DNA from: an uncultured Prevotellaceae bacterium
GTDB lineage: Bacteria > Bacteroidota > Bacteroidia > Bacteroidales > Bacteroidaceae
NCBI GenBank assembly: GCA_946404865.1
Contig: CAMJFC010000018.1
Span: forward strand, 1-43,857
Direction: 5' to 3'
DNA length: 43,857 bases
Of this stretch, positions 1 through 9,625 are shown piece after piece. Below the pieces are notes generated by a model, which saw nothing but the letters and a program-made list of their open reading frames with translations, was not told the origin of the DNA and ran no database searches. The position numbers were made by a program, and so were the translations under genes. Each line of letters begins with the position of its first letter. Position 1 is the stretch's first letter.

Positions 1-68
1 TACTCGCGAAGCAGCATACCGAGGTTCTCGTCGTCTTCGCACAATAAGATTTTCAATTTCTCGTCCAT
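1..68 (-). CDS. rprY: Response regulator RprY, N-terminal fragment
   Basis: Only the first 22 codons are in the window; the gene runs off the left edge. The visible start, MDEKLKILLCEDDENLGMLL, is the beginning of a receiver domain, with the acidic pair (EDD) that binds Mg2+ beside the phosphorylated Asp. It matches what I remember of RprY of Bacteroides almost residue for residue. It begins 55 bp after the stop of the histidine kinase gene on the same strand, so the two probably form one transcript and the kinase phosphorylates this regulator. The output domain cannot be seen here; OmpR-type is expected from the family. Confidence 0.85.
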   Translation of the reverse strand, partial: MDEKLKILLCEDDENLGMLLRE

Positions 69-123
69 GATGAAGATATTTATAGATTAAAAATTAAATA
101 ATTAAGTTGATGATAATAGAGTG

Positions 124-1695
124 TCATTCTTCGGTGATAGCGGGCAGGGAGACGATGAATTTGGTGCCTTTCCCGTATTCACTTTCCACCCGTATCTCGC
201 CACCGTGGAGGTCAACGATTTTCTTGACGTAAGCAAGACCGAGTCCGAAGCCCTTCACGTCGTGAACGTTGCCCGTATGCACACGATAGAATTTTTCGAA
301 TATCTTTTTCAGATTGTCTTTCTTGATGCCCACGCCGTCATCTTCGATGGAGAAGAACAGGCGGTCTTTCTCATTCCATGTGTGAAGCATGATATTGAGC
401 GGGTGGTCGGGTTTCCTGTATTTGATGGCATTGTCCATGAGGTTGAATATCATATTGGTGAAATGCACCTCATCGACATAGATGGCGGAATCTATCGCCT
501 CGATATCGACATCAATTTTCCCTCCTGTGTGCTCCACCCTGAGTTGGAAGGAATGGGCTGCATTTTCGAGCATCTCATTGAGGTCGAGTTCTTTCTTCTT
601 GAACACCGCGTTCTGCTTTTCAAACATCGACATCTGCAAGACTTTCTCGACCAGGAAGCGGAGGCGTTTCGATTCGTCGGCGATGACGCCCGAGACATGT
701 TTGAGCATCGACGGGCTTTTGGAGAGCGAATCGTCGTTGAGCATCTGCGCAGCGAGAGAAATGCTGGAGATAGGTGTTTTGAGCTCGTGCGTCATATTGT
801 TGATGAAATCGTTCTTGATTTCAGAGAGTTTCTTCTGCCGGAAGATGACAAAGATGGTGAAGATGAACGTGACCAGCAGTACGACGAGGAACACGATAGA
901 CGGGATGATGAACTTGACACTGGAATAGATGTAACTGTCCATGTCGGGGAAATGGATGTGGATAACCCCAGCCTGGTTTCCCGGGTCGTTGGGGAACAGT
1001 TCCTGCTCATAGAAATTATCCTCACCCTTTTCATCATAGTCCGGACACCGGTACACTTCTCTCCCGTCCTGAGAATGAACCGTGAAATGGTAAGGCAGTT
1101 TGATGCCCCTGCTATAGAGTTCAGCCTTAAGGTCTTGGTCGAGCTGCTTGAAGTTGACCCTCTCTTTGAGCGGTTTCTCCGAAGCGGAATAGAGAATCGT
1201 CATGATAATCTGGTCGAGCAGCGACTTCTGATAGACATATCTGTTTCTGACGATTTCCTGCATCGACTTGCTGGCTTGCGACAGACTATTCTTATCACTG
1301 AAAAGGATGATGGCCTTCGACGCGTTAGACGGGTTGAGTTGGGATGTTTTCATCTCAAACGACGAATAAGCCCCACCGGATTTTGAAGTCTGAGCGAAAT
1401 GATGCGCTTGTTGTGATGTGCCGTCATCGACATTCACGGCCACCATGACAGAGTCTTTTTTGTTTTTGTTTTTGCTTTTCTTGTTATGGTCGTTGATATC
1501 TTTTTCAAGATAGCGGAGCGTCTCGTTGAGTTCAAGGTTGCGTGATGCCTGCGAGAGAGAGCTTTTGACAGATTCGTCGAATTGCTCCTTCTTCATTCTC
1601 GCCATTTCTTTGATATATTCGAGCTGTAGGAACAGCAAGGCGAGAAACGACATGCCCATGATGATGGCAATGGTCCAGATGGTTTTCTTTTTCAT
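124..1695 (-). CDS. rprX: Sensor histidine kinase RprX
   Basis: Inner-membrane sensor kinase of 523 residues. Transmembrane helices lie near residues 5-24 and 262-286, enclosing a roughly 235-residue periplasmic sensor region with no recognised domain. The H box is NNMTHELKTP with the phosphorylated His at 303, followed by the N box (NLMDNAIKY) and the G boxes (DDGVGI, GFGLGLAYVKK). It lacks an evident HAMP domain. The start MKKKTIW agrees with Bacteroides RprX. It lies downstream of atpG and upstream of rprY, all on the minus strand, and has its own -7 element just before the start codon. RprXY was described in Bacteroides fragilis in connection with tetracycline regulation and stress; the signal here is unknown. 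Confidence 0.88.
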   Translation of the reverse strand: MKKKTIWTIAIIMGMSFLALLFLQLEYIKEMARMKKEQFDESVKSSLSQASRNLELNETLRYLEKDINDHNKKSKNKNKKDSVMVAVNVDDGTSQQAHHFAQTSKSGGAYSSFEMKTSQLNPSNASKAIILFSDKNSLSQASKSMQEIVRNRYVYQKSLLDQIIMTILYSASEKPLKERVNFKQLDQDLKAELYSRGIKLPYHFTVHSQDGREVYRCPDYDEKGEDNFYEQELFPNDPGNQAGVIHIHFPDMDSYIYSSVKFIIPSIVFLVVLLVTFIFTIFVIFRQKKLSEIKNDFINNMTHELKTPISSISLAAQMLNDDSLSKSPSMLKHVSGVIADESKRLRFLVEKVLQMSMFEKQNAVFKKKELDLNEMLENAAHSFQLRVEHTGGKIDVDIEAIDSAIYVDEVHFTNMIFNLMDNAIKYRKPDHPLNIMLHTWNEKDRLFFSIEDDGVGIKKDNLKKIFEKFYRVHTGNVHDVKGFGLGLAYVKKIVDLHGGEIRVESEYGKGTKFIVSLPAITEE

Positions 1696-1700
1696 ATCTG

Positions 1701-1735
1701 CAAAGTTAGTGCAATTCTTAATTCATTAACACAAA
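1701..1735 (-). promoter_or_regulatory. Putative rprX promoter
   Basis: On the minus strand a perfect Bacteroidetes -7 element TAACTTTG sits at 1701-1708, with TTTG at 1732-1735 upstream (spacer 23, somewhat longer than the usual 19-21). The -7 box ends only 6 bp before the ATG at 1695, so the transcript would be nearly leaderless. Motif match only. Confidence 0.5.
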
Positions 1736-1810
1736 ATTGTTAATTTTTATAGGTAGAATTTCTAATATTTAACATTTTATGTGTTTTTAGTTGATAATTA
1801 TCAACTTTAA

Positions 1811-1886
1811 AGGAGTGGAGGAGTGAAGGAGTGGAGGAGTGGAGACATATGCTGGGGAACACTAAACACTAAACACTAAACCATTA
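1811..1886. repeat. 8-bp array (AGGAGTGG) followed by 7-bp array (ACACTAA)
   Basis: Four consecutive 8-bp units of AGGAGTGG/A occupy 1811-1842. After a 16-bp gap, three perfect 7-bp ACACTAA units run from 1859 to 1879, followed by the degenerate unit ACCATTA. They lie in the gap between atpG and rprX, both on the minus strand. The GGAGTG core is shared with the array at 39118-39190. Confidence 0.8.
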
Positions 1887-1908
1887 GAACCCTAAACCTT
1901 CAACCCCC

Positions 1909-1943
1909 AAAAGAAATCCCGCGCTGTGGCGCGGGATTTCTTT
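1909..1943 (-). terminator. Rho-independent terminator of the atp operon
   Basis: A 14-bp perfect inverted repeat (arms 1910-1923 and 1930-1943, core AATCCCGCG, 6-nt loop) ends in a run of T on the minus strand. It starts at the stop codon of atpG, so it marks the end of the ATP synthase transcript, separating it from rprX. Confidence 0.85.
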
Positions 1944-2911
1944 TAGTTGTTGACTGATCCTCCGACGATATCGAGCAGTTCGTTGGTGATGGCTTGCTGT
2001 CTGCTTTTGTTGTATTGCAGGTTGAGTTGCCTGAGCAACTCATCAGCGTTGTCTGTCGCCGTCTGCATGGCCACCATACGTGCCGCGTGTTCAGAGGCAT
2101 TGCTGTCGAGCAGAGCCGTATAGAGCATCAGATGCAGCAGTTTCGGAATGAGGGCATTGAGCACGGAGTCCATATCGGGCTCCACGATGAAATTGTCGTT
2201 GAGAGGTTTGACCTCTTCATGCTCCCTCGCCTCCTCTTGCTTTTTCCTTTTTCTGAGATACTCCTGCGCCTCTCTCGTAGCAATGTTGGATGAGAGGTCA
2301 CGCTCATGGTCGCGTTCCAGTTCTTCGGTGAGGTCGAAAGGCAGGAATGTCTTTCTTGTGAGTACCTGAGAGCCTGCGCTTTTGAAATGGTGGTAGATCA
2401 TCTCCACCTTGTCCACATCACCGTTTCTGAACATCGCACCTACTTCTACCGCGATATCAATACACTTTGCGACGTTTGGTTTGTCAGCGAGATCCGTGAA
2501 GTCGCCAGCCGACCTCAGTCCTAACTTCGTCACTTTCTCAGCCACTTTTCTGCCAATCGGATAAATGAGGATATTCTCCATCCCGAGATGCTGATATTCG
2601 GCCACCGCCTGTTGCATCATTTTAAGGACGTTGGAGTTGAATCCTCCGCAGAGGCTGCTGTTCGACGCATACACAATCAGAGCGACTTTTTTGACAGGTC
2701 TCTCTTGGTCATAGACGGTCTGCGAATCAACCTCCGCGGCGAGAAACGCCTTGAGAATATGTTCGAGCATCGTCTCGTATGGCAGCATGTTCTCGATGGC
2801 CACTTGAGCATGGTGCAGCTTTGATGAAGCCACCATCTTCATGGCCGACGTGATTTTGCGTGTGCTGTTGACCGACGCGATGCGGTTTTTTATCTCTTTT
2901 AGTGACGGCAT
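1943..2911 (-). CDS. atpG: ATP synthase F1 gamma subunit
   Basis: Central rotor shaft of the F1 sector. The N-terminus (MPSLKEIKNRIASV, then MKMVASSKL) and the C-terminus (ATDNADELLRQLNLQYNKSRQQ) are the paired coiled-coil helices that turn inside the alpha3-beta3 ring. I start at the ATG at 2911; an upstream TTG would add two residues but is less likely. At 322 residues it is longer than the usual 285-295. The extra length is a charged segment around residues 195-235, rich in Glu, Arg and Lys, in the globular part. It is the last gene of the operon, 6 bp after atpA, and a strong terminator overlaps its stop. Confidence 0.95.
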   Translation of the reverse strand: MPSLKEIKNRIASVNSTRKITSAMKMVASSKLHHAQVAIENMLPYETMLEHILKAFLAAEVDSQTVYDQERPVKKVALIVYASNSSLCGGFNSNVLKMMQQAVAEYQHLGMENILIYPIGRKVAEKVTKLGLRSAGDFTDLADKPNVAKCIDIAVEVGAMFRNGDVDKVEMIYHHFKSAGSQVLTRKTFLPFDLTEELERDHERDLSSNIATREAQEYLRKRKKQEEAREHEEVKPLNDNFIVEPDMDSVLNALIPKLLHLMLYTALLDSNASEHAARMVAMQTATDNADELLRQLNLQYNKSRQQAITNELLDIVGGSVNN

Positions 2912-2917
2912 AAGCAA

Positions 2918-4504
2918 TTAGTGTTTATATTGTCCTGCGATATCGGCCATGATCTCTTCGACCACCTTAGTGGCATTGTCGTCGATCTTTCCGCTGCCCA
3001 GGAAGTCGATGACATCTTGGTGTGTGGAGCGGAGTTTTTCGAGGAACGCATCCTGGCAGTCTCTGACCTTATCGACAGGCACCTCGTGCATGAGTCCACG
3101 CGTACCGCAGTAGAGGATAGCGATTTGCTCTCCCACATTCATGGGGCTGTACTGCGGTTGGATGAGCAGTTGGTTGTTTTTACGTCCACGGTCGAGGGTC
3201 ATCGCTGTGACACGGTCCATATCACTCGAGAACTTCGAGAAGGCCTCCAGTTCACGGTACTGCGCCATATCGATTTTGAGTGTACCTGCCACTTTCTTCA
3301 TACTCTTGACCTGTGCCGAACCACCCACACGGCTCACGGAGATACCCACATTGATAGCCGGTCTGAAGCCTTGGTTGAAGAGGTCTGTCTCGAGGTAAAT
3401 CTGTCCGTCGGTGATGGATATCACGTTGGTAGGAATATAGGCCGACACGTCGCCCGCCTGGGTCTCGATGATAGGCAGAGCCGTGAGCGAACCGCCGCCC
3501 TTGACATGTCCCTTCAGACACTCAGGCAGGTCGTTCATCTGTTCAGCCACCTCTTGCTGGTCGTTGATACGTGCAGCCCTCTCGAGCAGACGGCTGTGCA
3601 GATAGAACACATCGCCCGGATAAGCCTCACGTCCTGAGGGGCGTCGGAGAATCAGTGACACCTCACGATAGGCGACAGCCTGTTTGGAGAGGTCGTCGTA
3701 AACGACGAGTGCCGACTCGCCTCTGTCGCGGAAATATTCACCGATAGCGGCACCGGCGAATGGTGCATAATACTGCATAGCAGCCGGGTCGGCAGCCGTA
3801 GCCGAAACGACGATGGTATAAGGCATAGCCCCGTGCTCCTTCAGGTTTTGCACGAGCGCAGCCACAGTAGAAGCTTTCTGTCCGATGGCCACATAGATAC
3901 AATAGACAGGTTTGCCCGCCTCGTAGAAGCTCTTCTGGTTGATGATGGTATCAACGGCGATAGCGGTCTTACCCGTCTGTCGGTCACCGATGATGAGCTC
4001 ACGCTGTCCTCTTCCGATGGGAATCATGGAGTCGACAGCCTTCAAACCCGTTTGCAGCGGTTCTTTCACCGGTTGTCTGTAAATCACACCGGGAGCCTTT
4101 CTGTCAAGAGGCATCTCGAAGGCATCGGAGAGGTCAATGTCTCCTTTACCGTCGATGGGTTGTCCGAGCGGGTTGATGACGCGTCCGAGCATATTGTCAT
4201 TGACCCTGATGGAAGCGATACGTTTGGTACGCTTGACGACCATTCCCTCTTTGATACCAGAGGTTGTGCCGAGCAAGATACAACCCACGTTGTCCTCCTC
4301 GAGGTTCATGACGATAGCCATGGTGCCGTTTTCAAATTCGAGCAGCTCGTTGGCCTCAGCGTTACGGAGTCCGTAGATACGCGCCACGCCATCGCTGACC
4401 TGCAGCACAGTACCCACTTCGTCGAAGCGCTCGGCATCATTGAGCCCTCTGAGTTGTTTCAACAGCACTTCAGAGACTTCGCTTGGTTTTATTTTGTCTG
4501 ACAT
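2918..4504 (-). CDS. atpA: ATP synthase F1 alpha subunit
   Basis: Non-catalytic nucleotide-binding subunit of the F1 hexamer, 528 residues. The P-loop GDRQTGKT is at 173-180, and the alpha signature around [17 protein letters not shown] is intact. The length is slightly above the common 500-515. The ATG at 4504 gives the usual N-terminal helix that contacts the delta subunit. It is separated from atpH by 178 bp, an unusually long gap for this operon, filled largely by a 13-unit 8-bp tandem array; atpG follows after 13 bp. Confidence 0.97.
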   Translation of the reverse strand: MSDKIKPSEVSEVLLKQLRGLNDAERFDEVGTVLQVSDGVARIYGLRNAEANELLEFENGTMAIVMNLEEDNVGCILLGTTSGIKEGMVVKRTKRIASIRVNDNMLGRVINPLGQPIDGKGDIDLSDAFEMPLDRKAPGVIYRQPVKEPLQTGLKAVDSMIPIGRGQRELIIGDRQTGKTAIAVDTIINQKSFYEAGKPVYCIYVAIGQKASTVAALVQNLKEHGAMPYTIVVSATAADPAAMQYYAPFAGAAIGEYFRDRGESALVVYDDLSKQAVAYREVSLILRRPSGREAYPGDVFYLHSRLLERAARINDQQEVAEQMNDLPECLKGHVKGGGSLTALPIIETQAGDVSAYIPTNVISITDGQIYLETDLFNQGFRPAINVGISVSRVGGSAQVKSMKKVAGTLKIDMAQYRELEAFSKFSSDMDRVTAMTLDRGRKNNQLLIQPQYSPMNVGEQIAILYCGTRGLMHEVPVDKVRDCQDAFLEKLRSTHQDVIDFLGSGKIDDNATKVVEEIMADIAGQYKH

Positions 4505-4534
4505 TCTTTTTTGAGGTTTTGGTAGTTATTAAAG

Positions 4535-4638
4535 AGATAACGGAATTACGGAATTACGGAATAACGTGATAACGAGATAACGTGATGACGAAATGACGAG
4601 ATAACGTGATGACGCAATAACGAAACAACGCAATAACG
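4535..4638. repeat. 13-unit octanucleotide array NNNNNACG inside the atp operon
   Basis: Thirteen consecutive units of exactly 8 bp, all ending in ACG when read on the plus strand: for example agataacg, gaattacg, gaattacg, gaataacg, tgataacg. No indel breaks the register over 104 bp, although most units differ from their neighbours. A 16-bp block (agataacgtgatgacg) recurs at 4575-4590 and 4599-4614, so block duplication has also occurred. It fills the middle of the atpA-atpH gap. I see no promoter or hairpin terminator in that gap. Confidence 0.93.
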
Positions 4639-4682
4639 TTCAGCCGTGATGATCTCTTTACTACTTGAACGGTTTGAGTAAA

Positions 4683-5219
4683 TTATTTTTTCAACTGTGT
4701 GAGTACTTCGCGCAGTTTACGCTGCACGCTGGCATCCATCCTGTATGTATCATACTCGAGTATGAACCCGCCGATGATATCAGGGTTGACCTCCGTCTGG
4801 AACTCCACAGAGCCTTGAGTTCTACTCTCCACCATCCGCTTCATCTTCTCCTCAGTCTCGGGAGAGACGGCAGCGGCGGTGATGAGTTTGCCGCGAGTGA
4901 TGTTTTTCTGTTTTCTGTAAAGGGTGATATACGATGCTGCCATGAATTGTAGTGTGCTCTCCCTACCCTCCTCCAGCACGAGAGCGAGGAATCTGTCCGT
5001 GAGCGGTGTCACGTCACCTCCGCATGCTGTTTTGAGCAGTTGCGCTTTTTTCTCTTTTTCGAGCATAGGGTTGTCGATGGTCGTCCTGAGCTGGGGCACA
5101 TCGATGTACGCTCTGACGAGCGTTTGCATCTCTTGATACACCTGTTGCTCAAGTTTCATCTCGACAGCGCTTTTTAGCAGCGCTCTCGCATACCTGACCG
5201 AAATGACACCTAAATCCAT
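4683..5219 (-). CDS. atpH: ATP synthase F1 delta subunit
   Basis: Peripheral-stalk protein that joins the F1 head to the b subunits; 178 residues, normal for the family (about 175-185). The start MDLGVISVRYARALLKSA is the typical helical N-terminus, and the C-terminal part has the conserved segment around DIIGGFILEYD that precedes the final helices. Start ATG at 5219. The gene begins 2 bp after atpF, so translation is probably coupled. The downstream gap to atpA is long and repetitive. Confidence 0.93.
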   Translation of the reverse strand: MDLGVISVRYARALLKSAVEMKLEQQVYQEMQTLVRAYIDVPQLRTTIDNPMLEKEKKAQLLKTACGGDVTPLTDRFLALVLEEGRESTLQFMAASYITLYRKQKNITRGKLITAAAVSPETEEKMKRMVESRTQGSVEFQTEVNPDIIGGFILEYDTYRMDASVQRKLREVLTQLKK

Positions 5220-5221
5220 AG

Positions 5222-5734
5222 CTATTCTTGTTTATTCCCTTTGTCAGCAGACACCTCATCAAGCAGCCGTTCGATCATATCCATCTGTTTCCTGTCAGAA
5301 TCTAGGTTCTTTTTCAGGATTTTTTCGGCGATCAGAACCGACAGTTCTGCCACCTGAGCACGGATATCGCGGATAGCGTTCTGCTTTTCGCTCTCTATTT
5401 CGGCTTTAGCCTCGTTGAGCAGCCGAGCACCTTCGCCCCTTGCTTTCTCCTGTGCTTTTTCTACAATGGCGTCGCGCGTCTGTTGGGCCTCTTTAAGTAT
5501 TTGAGCCTGTCGTTCGCGTGCCTCTTGCAGGATGGATTCACCTTCTTTCTGGATGTTGGCGAGACGTTCGTTGGCCTCGTGTGCCTTTCTGAGGCTCTCA
5601 TCGATGTAGGCTTTTCTCCCGTTGACCATTTTGATGATGGCGGGGAAGCCGTACTTCCACAAGATGAAGAGCACGATCAGGAAGACGACTGTCATCCAGA
5701 ACAGCAAACCAAAATCAGGGGTTATTAACGACAT
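5222..5734 (-). CDS. atpF: ATP synthase Fo b subunit
   Basis: Membrane-anchored peripheral stalk subunit, 170 residues. One transmembrane helix lies at about residues 8-28, followed by a long charged coiled coil rich in Glu, Ala, Lys and Gln (for example KEAQQTRDAIVEKAQEKARG), which forms the stator stalk with delta. There is a single b-type gene, so the stalk is expected to be a homodimer. Position between atpE (14 bp gap) and atpH (2 bp gap) supports the assignment. Confidence 0.94.
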   Translation of the reverse strand: MSLITPDFGLLFWMTVVFLIVLFILWKYGFPAIIKMVNGRKAYIDESLRKAHEANERLANIQKEGESILQEARERQAQILKEAQQTRDAIVEKAQEKARGEGARLLNEAKAEIESEKQNAIRDIRAQVAELSVLIAEKILKKNLDSDRKQMDMIERLLDEVSADKGNKQE

Positions 5735-5748
5735 AAGCTGCTATTAAA

Positions 5749-6009
<261 letters not shown>

Positions 6010-6043
6010 TTATTAATTGAGTTTATTCGATTTTTAAAGGGTT

Positions 6044-6108
6044 TTCCGGAGAACCGGAGATTCCGGGTGCCGGACCTCAGGATTTCCTGTGGTTCCGGTG
6101 TTCCGGAG
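6044..6108. repeat. 8-bp CCGG-core array between atpE and atpB
   Basis: Eight cores occur at 6046, 6054, 6063, 6070, 6078, 6086, 6095 and 6103. Six are CCGG, and two are one-base variants (CAGG, CCTG). The mean spacing is 8.1 bp. Unlike the atpA-atpH array, the register slips by one base in places. It lies inside the operon just after the atpB stop codon. Confidence 0.78.
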
Positions 6109-6118
6109 ATATCATGTC

Positions 6119-7246
6119 TTATGCTGCTTCGGCGTGTTCCTCTTTCACATGGGCGAGAGAGATGAACACCGCGCTAAGCATAGTGAACACCAGCGCCTGG
6201 ATGAAGCACACCAGCACCTCGAGCAACATCATGAAAATGCTCATGCCCACACTGACGACCGTCATGGCCGAGCCAGCAATGGCATTGATGGCAAACATGA
6301 TGAAGATGATGCATGTGAGTGAGATAGCGATTGCATGTCCTGCCATCATATTGGCAAAAAGTCGGATCATCAACGCCAGGGGTTTTGTGAAGATGCTGAA
6401 GAACTCAATGAAAGGCATCAGGGGTACGGGCACCTTGAGCCAAGTGGGCACATGCGGCCAGAAGATGTCTTTCCAATAAGCCTTCGTTCCTGTGACGTTG
6501 GTGATGATGAACGTGCAAAGAGCCAGGAGGAACGTGAAAGTGATATTACCTGTGAGGTTGCCTCCTCCGGGCGGGAACGGTACCACGCCCATGATATTGG
6601 CGATGAAGATGAAGAAGAAACAGGTGAGGAGGTAAGGCGCATATTTGTCGGCCTCCTTTCCGAGCGACGGTTTGATGACATCGTCATAGACATACATGAC
6701 GAACATGTGCATCAGTCCGGTGAATCCCTTAGGTGCGGGGTCGTCCACCTTATGTTTCTTGCACCATCTTGCCGGGATGAGGATACAGAGCAAGAGGAGG
6801 ATAGCGTCGATGAAGAGCACCACCACCGTCTTTGTGATGGAGAAATCAAGGGTCACCTTCTGCGGTTCGCCGTTGACCACCTCATAAATCTTATTATCGT
6901 CTTTGACCGACGATATATAAAGGTTGAGATTTTTGTCAGGCTGTCCGCTTTCGTCGAGCGCCCATCTTCTGCCTTCAGCATCCTCATGGTGTGAGAATTT
7001 CGAGCTGCAGAAGAAATGCCATCCTGTCGAGGTCTTGATGATGACCGGCAAGTAGATGACGACGGGCTTTCCGCCGATGTCGGTGATATGCCATGAGTAG
7101 GCGTCCTTGATATGTCCCCACAACACCTCCTGCAAGTCGATAGACTTCTTCTCACCCTCCTTCTCTTCCTGCTGCTCATTCGCAAAGGCAGGCATGAAGG
7201 CGAGAGCCATCATCATCAAGCATAGAAGTTGTTTGAAATATTTCAT
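6119..7246 (-). CDS. atpB: ATP synthase Fo a subunit, with signal peptide and extra N-terminal domain
   Basis: Stator channel subunit carrying protons to the c ring. The essential Arg is R295 in MIRLFANMMAGH, within the conserved penultimate helix region. The protein is 375 residues, about 100 longer than the E. coli form. It begins with a clear signal peptide (MKYFKQLLCLMMMALAFMPA) and has a roughly 110-residue soluble region before the first core transmembrane helix (about 138-158). Extended AtpB proteins are usual in Bacteroidetes. The start overlaps the AtpI-like gene stop by 4 bp, so translation is coupled. Confidence 0.94.
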   Translation of the reverse strand: MKYFKQLLCLMMMALAFMPAFANEQQEEKEGEKKSIDLQEVLWGHIKDAYSWHITDIGGKPVVIYLPVIIKTSTGWHFFCSSKFSHHEDAEGRRWALDESGQPDKNLNLYISSVKDDNKIYEVVNGEPQKVTLDFSITKTVVVLFIDAILLLLCILIPARWCKKHKVDDPAPKGFTGLMHMFVMYVYDDVIKPSLGKEADKYAPYLLTCFFFIFIANIMGVVPFPPGGGNLTGNITFTFLLALCTFIITNVTGTKAYWKDIFWPHVPTWLKVPVPLMPFIEFFSIFTKPLALMIRLFANMMAGHAIAISLTCIIFIMFAINAIAGSAMTVVSVGMSIFMMLLEVLVCFIQALVFTMLSAVFISLAHVKEEHAEAA

Positions 7247-7674
7247 TCTGTATGTTTTTTATTAAGCTTTTCAAAACGTGCGAAAAATACGCTGTCGAAG
7301 ATAAGCGTAACGATATAGAAGATGAAGAAAACGATAGCGAAGGTGCGTATTTTCTCCGGCTGTCTGACGACCACGCAATAGACGGCGACCACCAAAGCGG
7401 CGGTGATCATGCGCAGTGCGGGGGCGGCGAGATAGAATTTGGTGAGTGTCTGTGGAGCAGACCTTGCCACCGATTTCCATGCGGCGCCGTAGGCGAAACT
7501 GGCGACCAGCGAGAAGACAGCACTGATGACGATAGGCACGACAAGCGAATCCTTGAACATGATATTGGCTGCGAGCAGTCCGATGAGCGTAGCCCCCGCC
7601 ACCAACCAGAGCGAAAACTTGTAGTATCTCTTCGCCCAGCGCCCTATGCGGTCATCATCGTTTTTTTTGTTCAT
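7243..7674 (-). CDS. AtpI-like four-helix membrane protein of the atp operon
   Basis: A 143-residue hydrophobic protein with about four transmembrane helices (roughly residues 20-38, 45-65, 84-102, 110-132) and charged ends. It occupies the slot where AtpI or similar ATP synthase assembly proteins are found, between atpC and atpB, overlapping both by 4 bp (ATGA junctions). I do not recognise specific conserved residues, so the assignment to the AtpI group rests on topology and position. A role in c-ring assembly or Mg2+ supply is inferred from AtpI elsewhere. Confidence 0.7.
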   Translation of the reverse strand: MNKKNDDDRIGRWAKRYYKFSLWLVAGATLIGLLAANIMFKDSLVVPIVISAVFSLVASFAYGAAWKSVARSAPQTLTKFYLAAPALRMITAALVVAVYCVVVRQPEKIRTFAIVFFIFYIVTLIFDSVFFARFEKLNKKHTE

Positions 7675-7919
7675 TCTTCTTCGATTTCGACACAGAGTGA
7701 GACGACATTTTTCTGCACTTCCACGAATCCTCCGCCAATCATCATCTCGTGCCTGCCGTCGGCGGCCTCGTATTCCACCTTACCGGGTTGTAGGGATGAG
7801 ATGATGGGAGCATGGTCGTTGAGGATTTGGAAACTGCCCATCGTCCCGGGCACGAGCACGCTGTTGACCTCTCCGTCGAACACGATATTCTCTGGTGAGA
7901 CGATTTTCAATCTGAGCAT
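7671..7919 (-). CDS. atpC: ATP synthase F1 epsilon subunit, short form
   Basis: Rotor-stalk subunit of 82 residues. The N-terminal beta-sandwich is complete (VPGTMGSFQILNDHAPIIS and GGGFVEVQKNVVSLCVE), but the protein ends there. The C-terminal helical hairpin that in E. coli and Bacillus inhibits ATP hydrolysis is absent (usual length 130-140). The stop at 7671 overlaps the next gene start, with no sign of a frameshift, so this is a natural short form. It follows atpD by 5 bp. Confidence 0.93.
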   Translation of the reverse strand: MLRLKIVSPENIVFDGEVNSVLVPGTMGSFQILNDHAPIISSLQPGKVEYEAADGRHEMMIGGGFVEVQKNVVSLCVEIEEE

Positions 7920-7924
7920 ACGCG

Positions 7925-9466
<1,542 letters not shown>

Positions 9467-9514
9467 TTATTAAGTTTTATATTTTCTCTTTAGGCAATTG
9501 TAGTTGTTGACTTG

Positions 9515-9546
9515 CAAAGATAGTCATTTTCTTGTTTACGGACAAA
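9515..9546 (-). promoter_or_regulatory. atp operon promoter
   Basis: On the minus strand, TTTG (9543-9546), a 20-bp spacer and TATCTTTG (9515-9522) match the Bacteroidetes -33/-7 consensus exactly. The transcript would have a leader of about 60 nt before atpD. The 9547-9625 stretch is the short AT-rich tail after pfkA, with no clear hairpin terminator. Confidence 0.75.
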
Positions 9547-9625
9547 TAAAACATTGTTTTTTTGACAGTTTTTGAAGAAAAGGACTATTTTTCAGAGAAG
9601 ACAGACACCTGAGAGCACAACGCGC

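Noticed and set aside
121..1386. Long open frame of 421 codons on the plus strand
   Set aside because: It is antisense to the rprX kinase gene; the kinase frame shows all family motifs, the other frame none.
2921..3637. Open frames antisense to atpA and other highly conserved genes
   Set aside because: Shadow frames caused by codon bias of the true gene; no recognisable domain.
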